A stretch of 64,000 nucleotides of DNA from assembly GCF_001279775.1 (NCBI RefSeq), contig NZ_LGDG01000015.1, positions 55,729 to 119,728 on the forward strand. The letters run 5' to 3'. The translations under genes and the position numbers were made by a program. A model generated the notes under the pieces. That model was not told the DNA's origin. It saw nothing but the letters and a program-made list of their open reading frames with translations, and made no database searches. Source of the stretch: Streptomyces sp. MMG1533 (GTDB taxonomy: Bacteria > Actinomycetota > Actinomycetes > Streptomycetales > Streptomycetaceae). Below, piece after piece: positions 45,447-52,815 of this stretch (its first letter is position 1; the number at the start of each line of letters is the position of its first letter).

Positions 45447-46779
45447 AGTGCCGGTCCAGGCTCCTCGGTGCGATGGCCGGATAGGAGAGGAGGCGGCGTC
45501 GTGGTGCGGGCGCGGGCGGGTCCGCGGGGGCGGGGACCAGTTCGCGGACGAGAGGGTCGACCGTCATCGCCTTCGGAGCGAAGGAGACGCCGTGTTTCCT
45601 CGCCGCGGCCTCCAAGTGGTAGACCACGCCCTCGTGGACGACGTTCTCCGCCCGGGTCGCCAGGTAGACGAACCCGGGATCGATCTCGCGCAGCAGTGAC
45701 TTCGGGATCCGCGCGGGGAGGGTCAGCGCGTAGTAGCGCGGCCAGTCCCGCAGTCGGTGACGTTCCAGCCAGGAGCGGCCGAAGGGACGGAGGCTGGTGA
45801 ACATGGCGAAGGCCCATTCGAGCTTCATCCCGGTCACGACCAGGAGGAAGTTCACCGTGAACGCCAGGGCGACCATGGCGTGGACGAGTGTGACCTGCCC
45901 GTCGGCAGGGGCCGGGCCGTGGCTCCGGGACAGCACGGCGACCGCGCACAGGGCACCGTAGACCGCGCCCTGGTAGGCGTCCTTGACCAGCCAGCTGCGG
46001 GACCGGCGGCCGGTGGCCGTCCGTCCGGTGGCCAGGGCCGGCAGCCCGGTGAGCAGTGCCGCGAGCCAGACGGCCGACGGGTTGCCGGAGAGCTCGATCC
46101 GGCCGGCGGGGGAGAACGCCGTGACCCACAGCGTCATGGCCACCACCGAGAAGGGGAAGTTTCCCGAGACTCCGAAGGCCAGATGCATCAGGATCGCGAG
46201 CCACAGGCTCCAACGCTCCCCGCCGGGCACGATGAGCAGGACGCCGGCGGTGAACTCGGCGACGATCACCGCCGCCGGCACGGTCCGCAGCAGCCCGGGG
46301 TGGATCGGCACCTTGAGCAGGCGGAAGTAGTGCGCGGTGACGAGCCGTCCCGCACTCCGCTCGGTGAACAGGTACTCGTCATTGACCTTCAGTGCCGCCG
46401 CGGTCAGATAGACGCCGGCGAGGAAATCCCGTGCGACAAAAGGGTGGAGGCCCACCGGGGTGAACGCCATTACCGCCGCCACCACCGCGCCGAGCCAGGA
46501 ATGGTCCGAAAGCCGCCGGTGTGTCGAAAGCATCCAGTAAAACGCAAGGGCGACGGCTGTGGCGCGTCCGGCGAGGGAGGTGACGGTGACGGACGTCAGC
46601 AGGGCCAGGGGAAGAGCCGCCACTTGGCCGAAAATCACCGCTGGGCGGGGCAGTCGTATACCGAATACCGGGGCGAAATGGTGCCCGATGCCCGAGAAGC
46701 CGTACTCCCAGTGTCTGTTGACCTGGTGAAAGAGAAGACCGGCCACGACCAGGGTCATGGGCGTGGTCTGGAAAGTCAT
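45436..46779 (-). CDS. HTTM-domain membrane protein (vitamin-K-dependent gamma-carboxylase-like)
   Basis: ATG 46779 follows GGGGGAACCGGA. The 447-residue protein has about ten hydrophobic segments and the look of the HTTM family: HRRLSDHSWLGAVVAAVMAF, an extramembrane DFLAGVYLTAAALKVNDEYL (in HTTM proteins a conserved K-x-N/H after a helix) and LKVPIHPGLLRTVPAAVIVA. A C-terminal cytoplasmic domain follows (FGRSWLERHRLRDWPRYYAL onward). HTTM is the transmembrane fold of gamma-glutamyl carboxylase; bacterial members are mostly uncharacterised. It is divergent from the precursor-peptide gene across a 377-bp gap and probably belongs to the cluster. Confidence 0.7.
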   Translation of the reverse strand: MTFQTTPMTLVVAGLLFHQVNRHWEYGFSGIGHHFAPVFGIRLPRPAVIFGQVAALPLALLTSVTVTSLAGRATAVALAFYWMLSTHRRLSDHSWLGAVVAAVMAFTPVGLHPFVARDFLAGVYLTAAALKVNDEYLFTERSAGRLVTAHYFRLLKVPIHPGLLRTVPAAVIVAEFTAGVLLIVPGGERWSLWLAILMHLAFGVSGNFPFSVVAMTLWVTAFSPAGRIELSGNPSAVWLAALLTGLPALATGRTATGRRSRSWLVKDAYQGAVYGALCAVAVLSRSHGPAPADGQVTLVHAMVALAFTVNFLLVVTGMKLEWAFAMFTSLRPFGRSWLERHRLRDWPRYYALTLPARIPKSLLREIDPGFVYLATRAENVVHEGVVYHLEAAARKHGVSFAPKAMTVDPLVRELVPAPADPPAPAPRRRLLSYPAIAPRSLDRHYLV

Positions 46780-47156
46780 TCCGGTTCCCCCGTGGATTAC
46801 GTGTCATGACTTCGATGCCCTCCTTCGGGATCCTGCACACGGCTTTGCAAGGCGTCAAGAGCGCCTCGCCAGTGGTGGGCAGGCATCTTCGGCATATGTG
46901 TCGGAAGGCCCGAAGGAACCCGCCGGTAACGTCTCTGACCTGCAGTTTTGTTGGAACTGCCGGATGGTTGACGCTCTTGGTTGACCGCGGAATGGCAAAT
47001 TCCGACCCAAGGGAAGCTGGTCGATATTCTCTTCCCAGGTAAAGGACTTTCAACGTTGGTTAATGCCCCTCCCTGGGGCGAGCGGGAGCGGATGTAGCGT
47101 GCAGTCGGCGCCAAGAGGTGCTGGCACTTCCCTCAAATAGCGATTGGGAGAAATCC
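46780..47156. promoter_or_regulatory. divergent regulatory region, 377 bp, less GC-rich than its surroundings
   Basis: This region separates the HTTM gene from the precursor gene and has visibly more A/T than its surroundings. It contains two TTGAC motifs (about 46968 and 46980), a GGAAT-N5-ATTCC inverted repeat (about 46989-47003) and a small GCCCC-GGGGC hairpin (47065-47079). The likely promoters for both directions are here, but no -10/-35 pair is unambiguous. No protein gene in it is supported. It ends with the GGGAG site of the precursor. Confidence 0.5.
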
Positions 47157-47273
47157 ATGGCTGAGGTCATTGTCGAGACGGCCAGTGACGTCGAGGAGCT
47201 CACCGGTGAGGACTTCGAGGGTCTGTTCGCGGACAGCCCGCTGATCATCACCGACAGCGAAGTCCGCGACTGA
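47157..47273 (+). CDS. RiPP precursor peptide, 38 residues
   Basis: ATG 47157 follows GGGAGAAATCC. The peptide starts MAEVIVETASDVEELTGEDF and ends SPLIITDSEVRD. It has 12 Asp/Glu, one Arg and no Cys or Lys; an acidic, helical leader (residues ~1-25) and a small C-terminal core (from about Ala25/Ser27-Pro28) are the natural division. Position directly upstream of tfuA and ycaO, and the absence of Cys, fit a substrate for backbone thioamidation rather than thiazole formation. The cleavage site and modified residues cannot be told from sequence. Confidence 0.8.
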   Translation: MAEVIVETASDVEELTGEDFEGLFADSPLIITDSEVRD

Positions 47274-47352
47274 CGCATCGCATCACCCGGTTCGTGTTGA
47301 TTGAACCGGCTGAATTGGTTCGACCGGCACGCCGTTGAACAGGGGGAAGGGC

Positions 47353-48744
47353 ATGGCGGTTCATGTGTATGTCGGGCCGTCGTGCCCTGAACCTCTCGTA
47401 AGAAAGAAACACCCGGAATTCGTTCTGCACAGCCCTGTCCGGCACGGCGACCTCTTCCCGGGCGCGCTCCGCGCAGGGGACGTCGCCGTCATCGTGGACG
47501 GGATCTACCACCATCGCCTGGCCCTGCGGCACAAGGAGATCCTCGACGCCCTGGAGCGGGGGATCACGGTCCTCGGAGCGGCCAGCATCGGCGCCCTGCG
47601 CGCCGCCGAACTCGACCGGTTCGGCATGATCGGCGTCGGCCGCGTCTACCACTGGTACCGCACGGGCGTCTTCGACGGGGACGACGCGGTGAGCGTCGCG
47701 CACAGCGAGACCGGCTCACCGGCCGGCATCAACGTCCCTCTGGTCAACGCCTACGGGGCCGTCCTGGCCGCCTGCGACGCGGGAGTCCTGCGGCAGGAGG
47801 CGAGCCGGACCCTGATGGCCCGGCTGGAGCGCGAGTACTACCCGCTGCGCACCTCGGAACGTGTTCTCGCCGTCGCCAGGGAGTGCGGCGAGTCCGCCTT
47901 CGCCGACTGGTACGGCGAGCAGGTCGCCGCCGACCCCGGCGCCCTCGACCAGAAGCAGACCGACGCCCTCGAAGCCCTCGCCCTCGCCGGGCAACTCGAC
48001 ACCGGGGCACGGGAAAAGCGACACGACGGTTCACGGGAAGAGCGGCACGAAGGTGCACGGACCGGGCGACGCGACGGTGCACGGGCCGGGCGACCAGGCA
48101 CCGCCGCGCCCGCCGCGCAGTCCCCGGCGGCTCCCGGCGACCGGGACTGGCGCACCGAGTACCACCGCCGCTGGCGCAACAGGTTCGCGACCGCGGCTCC
48201 CGACCTGCACCACCGGCTCGCCTACCAGCAGATCTTCGACCCGGGATTCCCCGACGTCTGGTGGGACTACCTGCACGGCTCGTCGGACCCGGTCCGTCCG
48301 GCGGCCCCGGACGGGTTCCGCGGGCACGTACTGCGGCACCTCGGCCCCGCGGCCGCCCAGTGGCTCGACGACCCCCGGCTGCGGAGCCGGGTCACCGCCG
48401 TGCTGTGCCCGCTTCCCGACCTGGCCGATCCGCGCGCGGCCGGACTGCTGCTGCGGCGCGAGTCCGCACAGGACCGCGACCGGGTCGCCGACTGGCTGGC
48501 ACGGACCCGGCGGCACCTGGACGCCCACCCGGGCCGCAGCCTCGGTCAGATCGGGGAAGCCGTCTGCACCCGGCTGCTCGCGCGGATCTGGGGCGTCGGG
48601 GCCGGCGAGGAACTGACCGCGGAGTGCGGCAGGCGGGGGCTCCCCTCGCTGCACCAGGCAGCCCGGGCGCTGCGCCCCTTCGCCATCGGTTACCTGTCCG
48701 GCCTCCAGGAGGCGCACACGAGCGGGGGGCGCGGCCATGTCTAA
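47353..48744 (+). CDS. TfuA-like protein, partner of YcaO
   Basis: ATG 47353 follows AGGGGGAAGG and gives 463 residues. The N-terminal ~210 residues are the TfuA core: VYVGPSCPEPLVRKKHPEFV, AVIVDGIYHHRLALRHKEIL, VLGAASIGALRAAELDRFGM and GVGRVYHWYRTGVFDGDDAV. TfuA proteins assist YcaO in thioamide formation, probably by delivering sulfur. Unusually there is a charged repeat linker (REKRHDGSREERHEGARTGR, encoded at 48006-48090) and a further ~200-residue C-terminal region (EYHRRWRNRFATAAPDLHHR onward), about twice the usual size. It overlaps ycaO by 8 nt. Confidence 0.88.
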   Translation: MAVHVYVGPSCPEPLVRKKHPEFVLHSPVRHGDLFPGALRAGDVAVIVDGIYHHRLALRHKEILDALERGITVLGAASIGALRAAELDRFGMIGVGRVYHWYRTGVFDGDDAVSVAHSETGSPAGINVPLVNAYGAVLAACDAGVLRQEASRTLMARLEREYYPLRTSERVLAVARECGESAFADWYGEQVAADPGALDQKQTDALEALALAGQLDTGAREKRHDGSREERHEGARTGRRDGARAGRPGTAAPAAQSPAAPGDRDWRTEYHRRWRNRFATAAPDLHHRLAYQQIFDPGFPDVWWDYLHGSSDPVRPAAPDGFRGHVLRHLGPAAAQWLDDPRLRSRVTAVLCPLPDLADPRAAGLLLRRESAQDRDRVADWLARTRRHLDAHPGRSLGQIGEAVCTRLLARIWGVGAGEELTAECGRRGLPSLHQAARALRPFAIGYLSGLQEAHTSGGRGHV

Positions 48745-49876
48745 GGTCCGGCTGCCGGGCACGCACCGCGCGGTGCCCCCGGAGACCACCTGGGCACGGC
48801 TGGAGCCCCGGCTGCGCCGCTACGGCATCACCCGGGTCGCCGAGGTCACCCGGCTGGACAACATCGGCATCCCGGTGTTCCTGGCCGTACGGCCCGACTC
48901 CGAGACCCTCGCCGTCTCGCAGGGCAAGGGCGCCTCGCCGATCCTCGCGAAGCTCTCCGCGGTGATGGAGTCCGTCGAGCTGTGGCACGCCGAACGGCCG
49001 CCGGCCGAGGGCTTCGTCGCGGCGGCCGGCGACCTCGACCTGCCGTACGCCCTGACCGATCTGAACCTCCGTACGACGGACGACTGGATCAAGGAGCTCC
49101 AGCTGCCGTGGGTGGGGGCACGGTCACTCGTCGACGACCGGCCCGTGCCGGTTCCGCTCGACCTCGTCCGGCTCTCCTACAGCGGAGAGCACTTCTGGCG
49201 TCCCCGACTCTTCCGGACCAGCAGCACCGGGCTCGCCTCCGGCAACACCTTCACCGAGGCATGCCTCCACGGGATCTACGAGGCGGTCGAACGCGATGTG
49301 CTGGCGGCCCACCCGTCCCGCACCGGCCCGGGGCGCATCCGGGTGAACCCGGCGACGCTCCGGGACGGACACCTGCGCGCCCTGGTCCGCCAACTCGCGG
49401 ACGCGGGCGTCCAGTTCGAGATCACCTGCATTCCGAACCGGTTCCGGACACCGACGTTCGCCGCGTTCGTCTGGTCCCCGCTCTTCCCCATCGTGTGCGC
49501 CGGTTCGGGCACCCACACGGACCCGGACGTCGCCCTGTCCCGTGCGCTGGCCGAAGCCGTGCAGAGCCGGCTGACCGAGATCAGCGCGACCCGGGACGAC
49601 ATCCCTTCGGACCAGGACACCGCCAGGGACGCCAGTACGGATCCCGGCTTCCACCCGCACGCCGACGGGGCGGACATCGCCGACGCCCTGCGTGGCCACG
49701 GTGGCGACCACGAGGACATGGAGCAGGAACTGGCCGCTGTCGTACGGAGGGTGGCGGACGCCACCGGCCATGCCCCGCTCGTGGTCCGGCTGTCCGAACC
49801 GTCCGAGCCGTTCAGCGTCGTGCGGGTGGTCTGCCCCGGGCTCCGCTACGCGGAGGGACGCACGCTCTCCCCTTGA
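48737..49876 (+). CDS. YcaO-family ATP-dependent peptide backbone thioamidase (predicted)
   Basis: The 379-residue protein has YcaO ATP-binding motifs: SQGKGASPILAKLSAVMESV with ELWHAER, then STGLASGNTFTEACLHGIYE with AVERD, and ALSRALAEAVQSRLTEISAT with RDD. The C-terminus ends YAEGRTLSP and lacks the PxPxP tail of azoline-forming YcaOs. YcaO enzymes activate the backbone amide oxygen with ATP. With a TfuA partner the usual outcome is a thioamide, as in thioamitides and McrA. It starts inside the end of tfuA (8-nt overlap), so the two are made together. Confidence 0.92.
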   Translation: MSKVRLPGTHRAVPPETTWARLEPRLRRYGITRVAEVTRLDNIGIPVFLAVRPDSETLAVSQGKGASPILAKLSAVMESVELWHAERPPAEGFVAAAGDLDLPYALTDLNLRTTDDWIKELQLPWVGARSLVDDRPVPVPLDLVRLSYSGEHFWRPRLFRTSSTGLASGNTFTEACLHGIYEAVERDVLAAHPSRTGPGRIRVNPATLRDGHLRALVRQLADAGVQFEITCIPNRFRTPTFAAFVWSPLFPIVCAGSGTHTDPDVALSRALAEAVQSRLTEISATRDDIPSDQDTARDASTDPGFHPHADGADIADALRGHGGDHEDMEQELAAVVRRVADATGHAPLVVRLSEPSEPFSVVRVVCPGLRYAEGRTLSP

Positions 49877-49922
49877 ACGCCACCGCCCTTGCCGCGCCCG
49901 ACCAGTGATGCGAGGTTCACCA

Positions 49923-50699
49923 GTGAAGATCCGACGGGGCAGTTTCCCGCACTCGGAAGGCTATGTCCTCGAGTACGAGGTGACCGAGCCCGAGGCCGTC
50001 ACCAGCCCCTATCTGCACATCCTCTTCCACGGCTTCAGCCGCATCGAGAAGCACGTGCCGCCGGTCTTCGCGCGCAAGCAGTGGAAACAGGCGGCCGAGT
50101 CCGTGTGCCTGTCCTTCTCCGACCCCATCCACCGCTTCACCCCCGACTCGTGCTGCGGCTGGTTCCTGCTGGGCGAGGAGGAGTTCGTACCGAGGATGTA
50201 CGAGCTGCGCGCCGCCCTGCTGGAGCGGCACGGGCTCAGGGGCACCGTCTGGCACGGCCTGTCTTCCGGCGGTTACGCCGCGCTCAAGCACTGCATGCGG
50301 GCCGGCGGGGACGACCTCGCCTTCGTCGTCTCGCCGCACAACGACCCCACCGTCCTGCCGCAGTGGGAACGCGAGGCCGCGCCGTTCACCGGGCTGCCCG
50401 GCATGGCCGCACCCGAGACCATGACCGACATCATCGAGGACTGGGCGGCACCCGGCAGCGGCCGCTGTCTGCACGCGCTGATGTCGGAGAAGGACTCCTA
50501 CTTCGCGCTGGAGCACCTGCGCCCGATCATGCGGGGCCTGGGGGGCCACGAGAGCGCCCGGGCCGCCATGCTCCGGGACGGCCGGGGCCACGGGTTCATC
50601 AAGGACGCCGACTACGACTCCCAGCTCCAGGCAGCGATCCACCGCTGGGAGACCTATCGGGACCGGCAATCCGCCACGGCTGTGAGCACCTCCGAATGA
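49923..50699 (+). CDS. alpha/beta-hydrolase-fold protein of the cluster
   Basis: GTG 49923 (VKIRRGSFPHSEGYVLEYEV) follows GAGG by 8 nt; ATG 49908 is an alternative without a site. The ~258-residue protein shows an oxyanion strand LHILFHGFSRIEKHV, nucleophile elbow WHGLSSGGYAALKH (Ser114 in G-x-S-x-G) and a late His in RDGRGHGFIKDADYD. There is no signal peptide. It could remove the leader, release a carrier-bound intermediate or act as an acyltransferase. No other peptidase is visible in the cluster. It is followed by the ThiS-like gene. Confidence 0.7.
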   Translation: MKIRRGSFPHSEGYVLEYEVTEPEAVTSPYLHILFHGFSRIEKHVPPVFARKQWKQAAESVCLSFSDPIHRFTPDSCCGWFLLGEEEFVPRMYELRAALLERHGLRGTVWHGLSSGGYAALKHCMRAGGDDLAFVVSPHNDPTVLPQWEREAAPFTGLPGMAAPETMTDIIEDWAAPGSGRCLHALMSEKDSYFALEHLRPIMRGLGGHESARAAMLRDGRGHGFIKDADYDSQLQAAIHRWETYRDRQSATAVSTSE

Positions 50700-50731
50700 C
50701 GACAGCACCGGATCAGCGTGAGGAGTACGCA

Positions 50732-51010
50732 GTGTCCGACGTAGAGGTCATCCTCTCGACACCGCTCGCCCGGTTCGCCGACGGCGAGACCAGGTTCCAT
50801 GTGCCCGCCGGCACCTTCCAGGAGGTCATCGACGAGGTGTACGAGCGTCATCCGGCGCTGCGTCTGCGCGTGGCGGACAGCTCCGGGGCGCTTCTTCCCT
50901 TCGTCAGCGTCTACGTCGGCGAGGACAACATCCGCGACCTGGGCTCGCCGGACGTCGCGGTGGCGCCGCGCAGCACCGTGATGATCATGTCGGCGGTGGC
51001 CGGTGGCTAG
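50732..51010 (+). CDS. ThiS/MoaD-like sulfur carrier protein (C-terminal Gly-Gly)
   Basis: GTG 50732 follows GAGGAG and gives 92 residues; ATG 50696 is an alternative that overlaps the hydrolase stop. The beta-grasp pattern is visible (VEVILSTPLARFADGETRFH, VPAGTFQEVIDEVYERHPAL, SVYVGEDNIRDLGSPDVAV) and the protein ends MSAVAGG. The terminal Gly-Gly is where such proteins are adenylated and converted to a thiocarboxylate. Here it could supply sulfur for the YcaO-TfuA reaction. No dedicated E1-like adenylating enzyme is in the cluster, so a housekeeping MoeB/ThiF would be needed. Confidence 0.88.
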   Translation: MSDVEVILSTPLARFADGETRFHVPAGTFQEVIDEVYERHPALRLRVADSSGALLPFVSVYVGEDNIRDLGSPDVAVAPRSTVMIMSAVAGG

Positions 51011-51452
51011 TTCGCGACCACGGCGGACGATCCGCCCGGCCGCGGTCGACGACGCCGCGGGCATCCGGGAGCTCTACGGATTCGGCGACGTCCAGGAGTT
51101 CGCCGCCCGGCTGGCGGACCGGCGTACCGCACCCGGCACCACGCACTACGTCGCCGAGTGGGACGGCCGGGTCGTCGCCGCCTTCGCGGTCACCGCCCTC
51201 GGCCGGCTGCGGCCCGGAGGCCGGGGCCGGCTGATGCTCCACGAGATCAAGCTCCGGCCGAGCCTGCGGGGCGCGGGAATCGCCGAGGACATCTTCGACT
51301 GGCTGGCCGCGAGCCGCGCCGTCGGCACCGAGGCGGAGCTGCTGGCCCTGGCCCCACTGGGCCAACGGCCCTCCAGCTTCGTGGAGTTCGGTCTCTCCGA
51401 ATCCCACCGGGCCTTCAAGTGGCCCGTCCAGGAGGGCGGCGTACGGACATGA
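51003..51452 (+). CDS. GNAT-family acyltransferase
   Basis: GTG 51003 overlaps the end of the ThiS-like gene by 8 nt. The 149-residue protein has the GNAT fold: TIRPAAVDDAAGIRELYGFG, HYVAEWDGRVVAAFAVTALG and motif A LMLHEIKLRPSLRGAGIAED (R-x-x-G-x-G/A). GNAT enzymes transfer acyl groups from CoA or, in some RiPP hybrids such as goadvionin, from a carrier protein to the N-terminus of a peptide. The gene sits between the thioamide genes and the carrier-protein genes, which would fit such a joining role; this is inference. Confidence 0.82.
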   Translation: MASSRPRRTIRPAAVDDAAGIRELYGFGDVQEFAARLADRRTAPGTTHYVAEWDGRVVAAFAVTALGRLRPGGRGRLMLHEIKLRPSLRGAGIAEDIFDWLAASRAVGTEAELLALAPLGQRPSSFVEFGLSESHRAFKWPVQEGGVRT

Positions 51453-52573
51453 CGACTCATCAAGCAGCCGCACATGGCGCGGAGTTCGCGGACTGGCTGG
51501 CCGGGCTGCGGGCCTGGGCCGGCAAGTGCCCGGACGAGTCGACCGCCTGGCGCGAGGCGGGCGCCCAGGGACTGTTGTCCCTGGCCGTTCCGGAGACCGC
51601 GGGCGGCGCCGGCGCCGGCTACGAGGCCGCCTGCCTGGCCCTGGAGGCGTTCGCCGAGGAGAGCGGGCTGAGCGGTCTGCCCTTCTCCATGGCCGCCCAG
51701 ATGTGGGCGTGCCAGGAACCGATCCTCGAGTTCGGCAGCGAGGCCCAGCACGCCAGGTACCTGACGCCGCTCACCTCGGGGACGGCCGTCGGCGCCTTCG
51801 CCGCAACCGAGTACGACTCGGGCTCGGACCTGCTGTCCCTGCGCACCCGCGCGGAGCGGGACGGCGAGGGCCGGTGGCGTCTGGACGGCTCCAAGACCTT
51901 CGTCACCAACGGCCCGTCCGCCGACGTCTTCCTGATCCTCGCCCGCACCGCCGAGGGCAGCGCCCTCTCCGGCCTCACCGCCTTTCTGGTCCCCCGGGGC
52001 ACCCCGGGACTGCGGCCCGGCAAGGTGATCGAGAAGACCGGCCTGGAGGGCGCGCAGCTCGGCTCACTGCTCCTGGACGACTGCGTGGTCGACGACGCGG
52101 ACCGGCTCGGCGGCACCGGCGGCGGATTCGCCGTCCTCATGCACGCGATGCGCCACGAGCGGGCCTTCATCCTGGCGCCCACGCTGGGGCTGATGGCCAG
52201 GGCACTCGGCCGGGCGCTCGACCACACCCGGTCACGCAGCCAGTTCGGGCAGCCCCTCAGCTCGTACGACACGATCCGCCGGCGCCTGGTGCGGATGCAT
52301 CTGAGCCTGACCAGCGCCCGGGAACTGCTGTACGCCACCGCGCGCGCGGCCGACCGGAACTCCCTCGACCACGGCCGGTCGTCCCTGACGAAACTGCACG
52401 TCAGCACGGAGTTCAACCGGTTCTGCCAGGAACTGCCCGATCTCTACGGCGGATACGCGCTGCTGCCGGAGACGGGCGCGACGGCGTTGCTGGCCGACGC
52501 GGTGGCCAGCCGGTACTACTCCGGCACATCCGACATGCAGATGAAGATCATCGCTGAAGGGCTGGGTTTGTGA
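51449..52573 (+). CDS. acyl-CoA-dehydrogenase-like flavoprotein (predicted carrier-protein-bound substrate oxidase)
   Basis: ATG 51449 overlaps the GNAT stop (ATGA). The 374-residue protein has the family layout: an N-terminal helical domain (GAQGLLSLAVPETAGGAGAG), a beta domain (FAATEYDSGSDLLSLRTRAE, LDGSKTFVTNGPSADVFLIL) and a C-terminal helical domain (RSRSQFGQPLSSYDTIRRRL). Where the medium-chain type has catalytic Glu in Y-E-G-T, this protein has Y-S-G-T (Ser358). Adenylation enzyme plus carrier plus flavin dehydrogenase is the pyrrole-2-carboxyl/prolyl-oxidation arrangement (PltF-PltL-PltE). It may desaturate a carrier-bound amino acid. Confidence 0.85.
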   Translation: MTTHQAAAHGAEFADWLAGLRAWAGKCPDESTAWREAGAQGLLSLAVPETAGGAGAGYEAACLALEAFAEESGLSGLPFSMAAQMWACQEPILEFGSEAQHARYLTPLTSGTAVGAFAATEYDSGSDLLSLRTRAERDGEGRWRLDGSKTFVTNGPSADVFLILARTAEGSALSGLTAFLVPRGTPGLRPGKVIEKTGLEGAQLGSLLLDDCVVDDADRLGGTGGGFAVLMHAMRHERAFILAPTLGLMARALGRALDHTRSRSQFGQPLSSYDTIRRRLVRMHLSLTSARELLYATARAADRNSLDHGRSSLTKLHVSTEFNRFCQELPDLYGGYALLPETGATALLADAVASRYYSGTSDMQMKIIAEGLGL

Positions 52574-52815
52574 TGGCAGAGGACTCCGTGCTCAGGGCCG
52601 TGGTCGCCGCGGTCCGGGAGGTGGCGCCGGGCGCCGAGGTCTTTGACGACACCCCGCTCATCGCCCACCGGATCGTCGACTCCCTGTCGCTGCTGAGCCT
52701 GGTCTCGTTGCTGGAGAAGGAGTTCCCGGTCACCATCCGGGACGCGGAGATCCTCCCGGCCAACTTCGAGAGCCCGCTCGCCATCCGCGCGTTCCTGAAG
52801 ACCAAGGGATGCTGA
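52573..52815 (+). CDS. free-standing acyl/peptidyl carrier protein
   Basis: ATG 52573 overlaps the previous stop (TGATG); GTG 52570 is an alternative. The 80-residue protein has the phosphopantetheine site HRIVDSLSLLSLVSLLEKEF, with Ser37 as the attachment residue, and a typical four-helix acidic profile. A 4'-phosphopantetheinyl transferase must come from elsewhere in the genome. It is placed between the flavoprotein and adenylation genes with overlapping stops and starts, so the three probably act on one thioester-bound substrate. Confidence 0.9.
   Translation: MAEDSVLRAVVAAVREVAPGAEVFDDTPLIAHRIVDSLSLLSLVSLLEKEFPVTIRDAEILPANFESPLAIRAFLKTKGC

Noticed and set aside
46806..47042. 78-codon ORF in the gap before the RiPP precursor
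   Set aside because: Poor Streptomyces codon bias, no ribosome-binding site and no motif. The region is more likely regulatory.
49923..50699. Classical leader peptidase (C39, prolyl oligopeptidase or metalloprotease) in the RiPP cluster
   Set aside because: The only hydrolase has a generic alpha/beta fold with G-L-S-S-G. There is no beta-propeller domain or Cys-protease motif, so a peptidase call is not supported beyond possibility.
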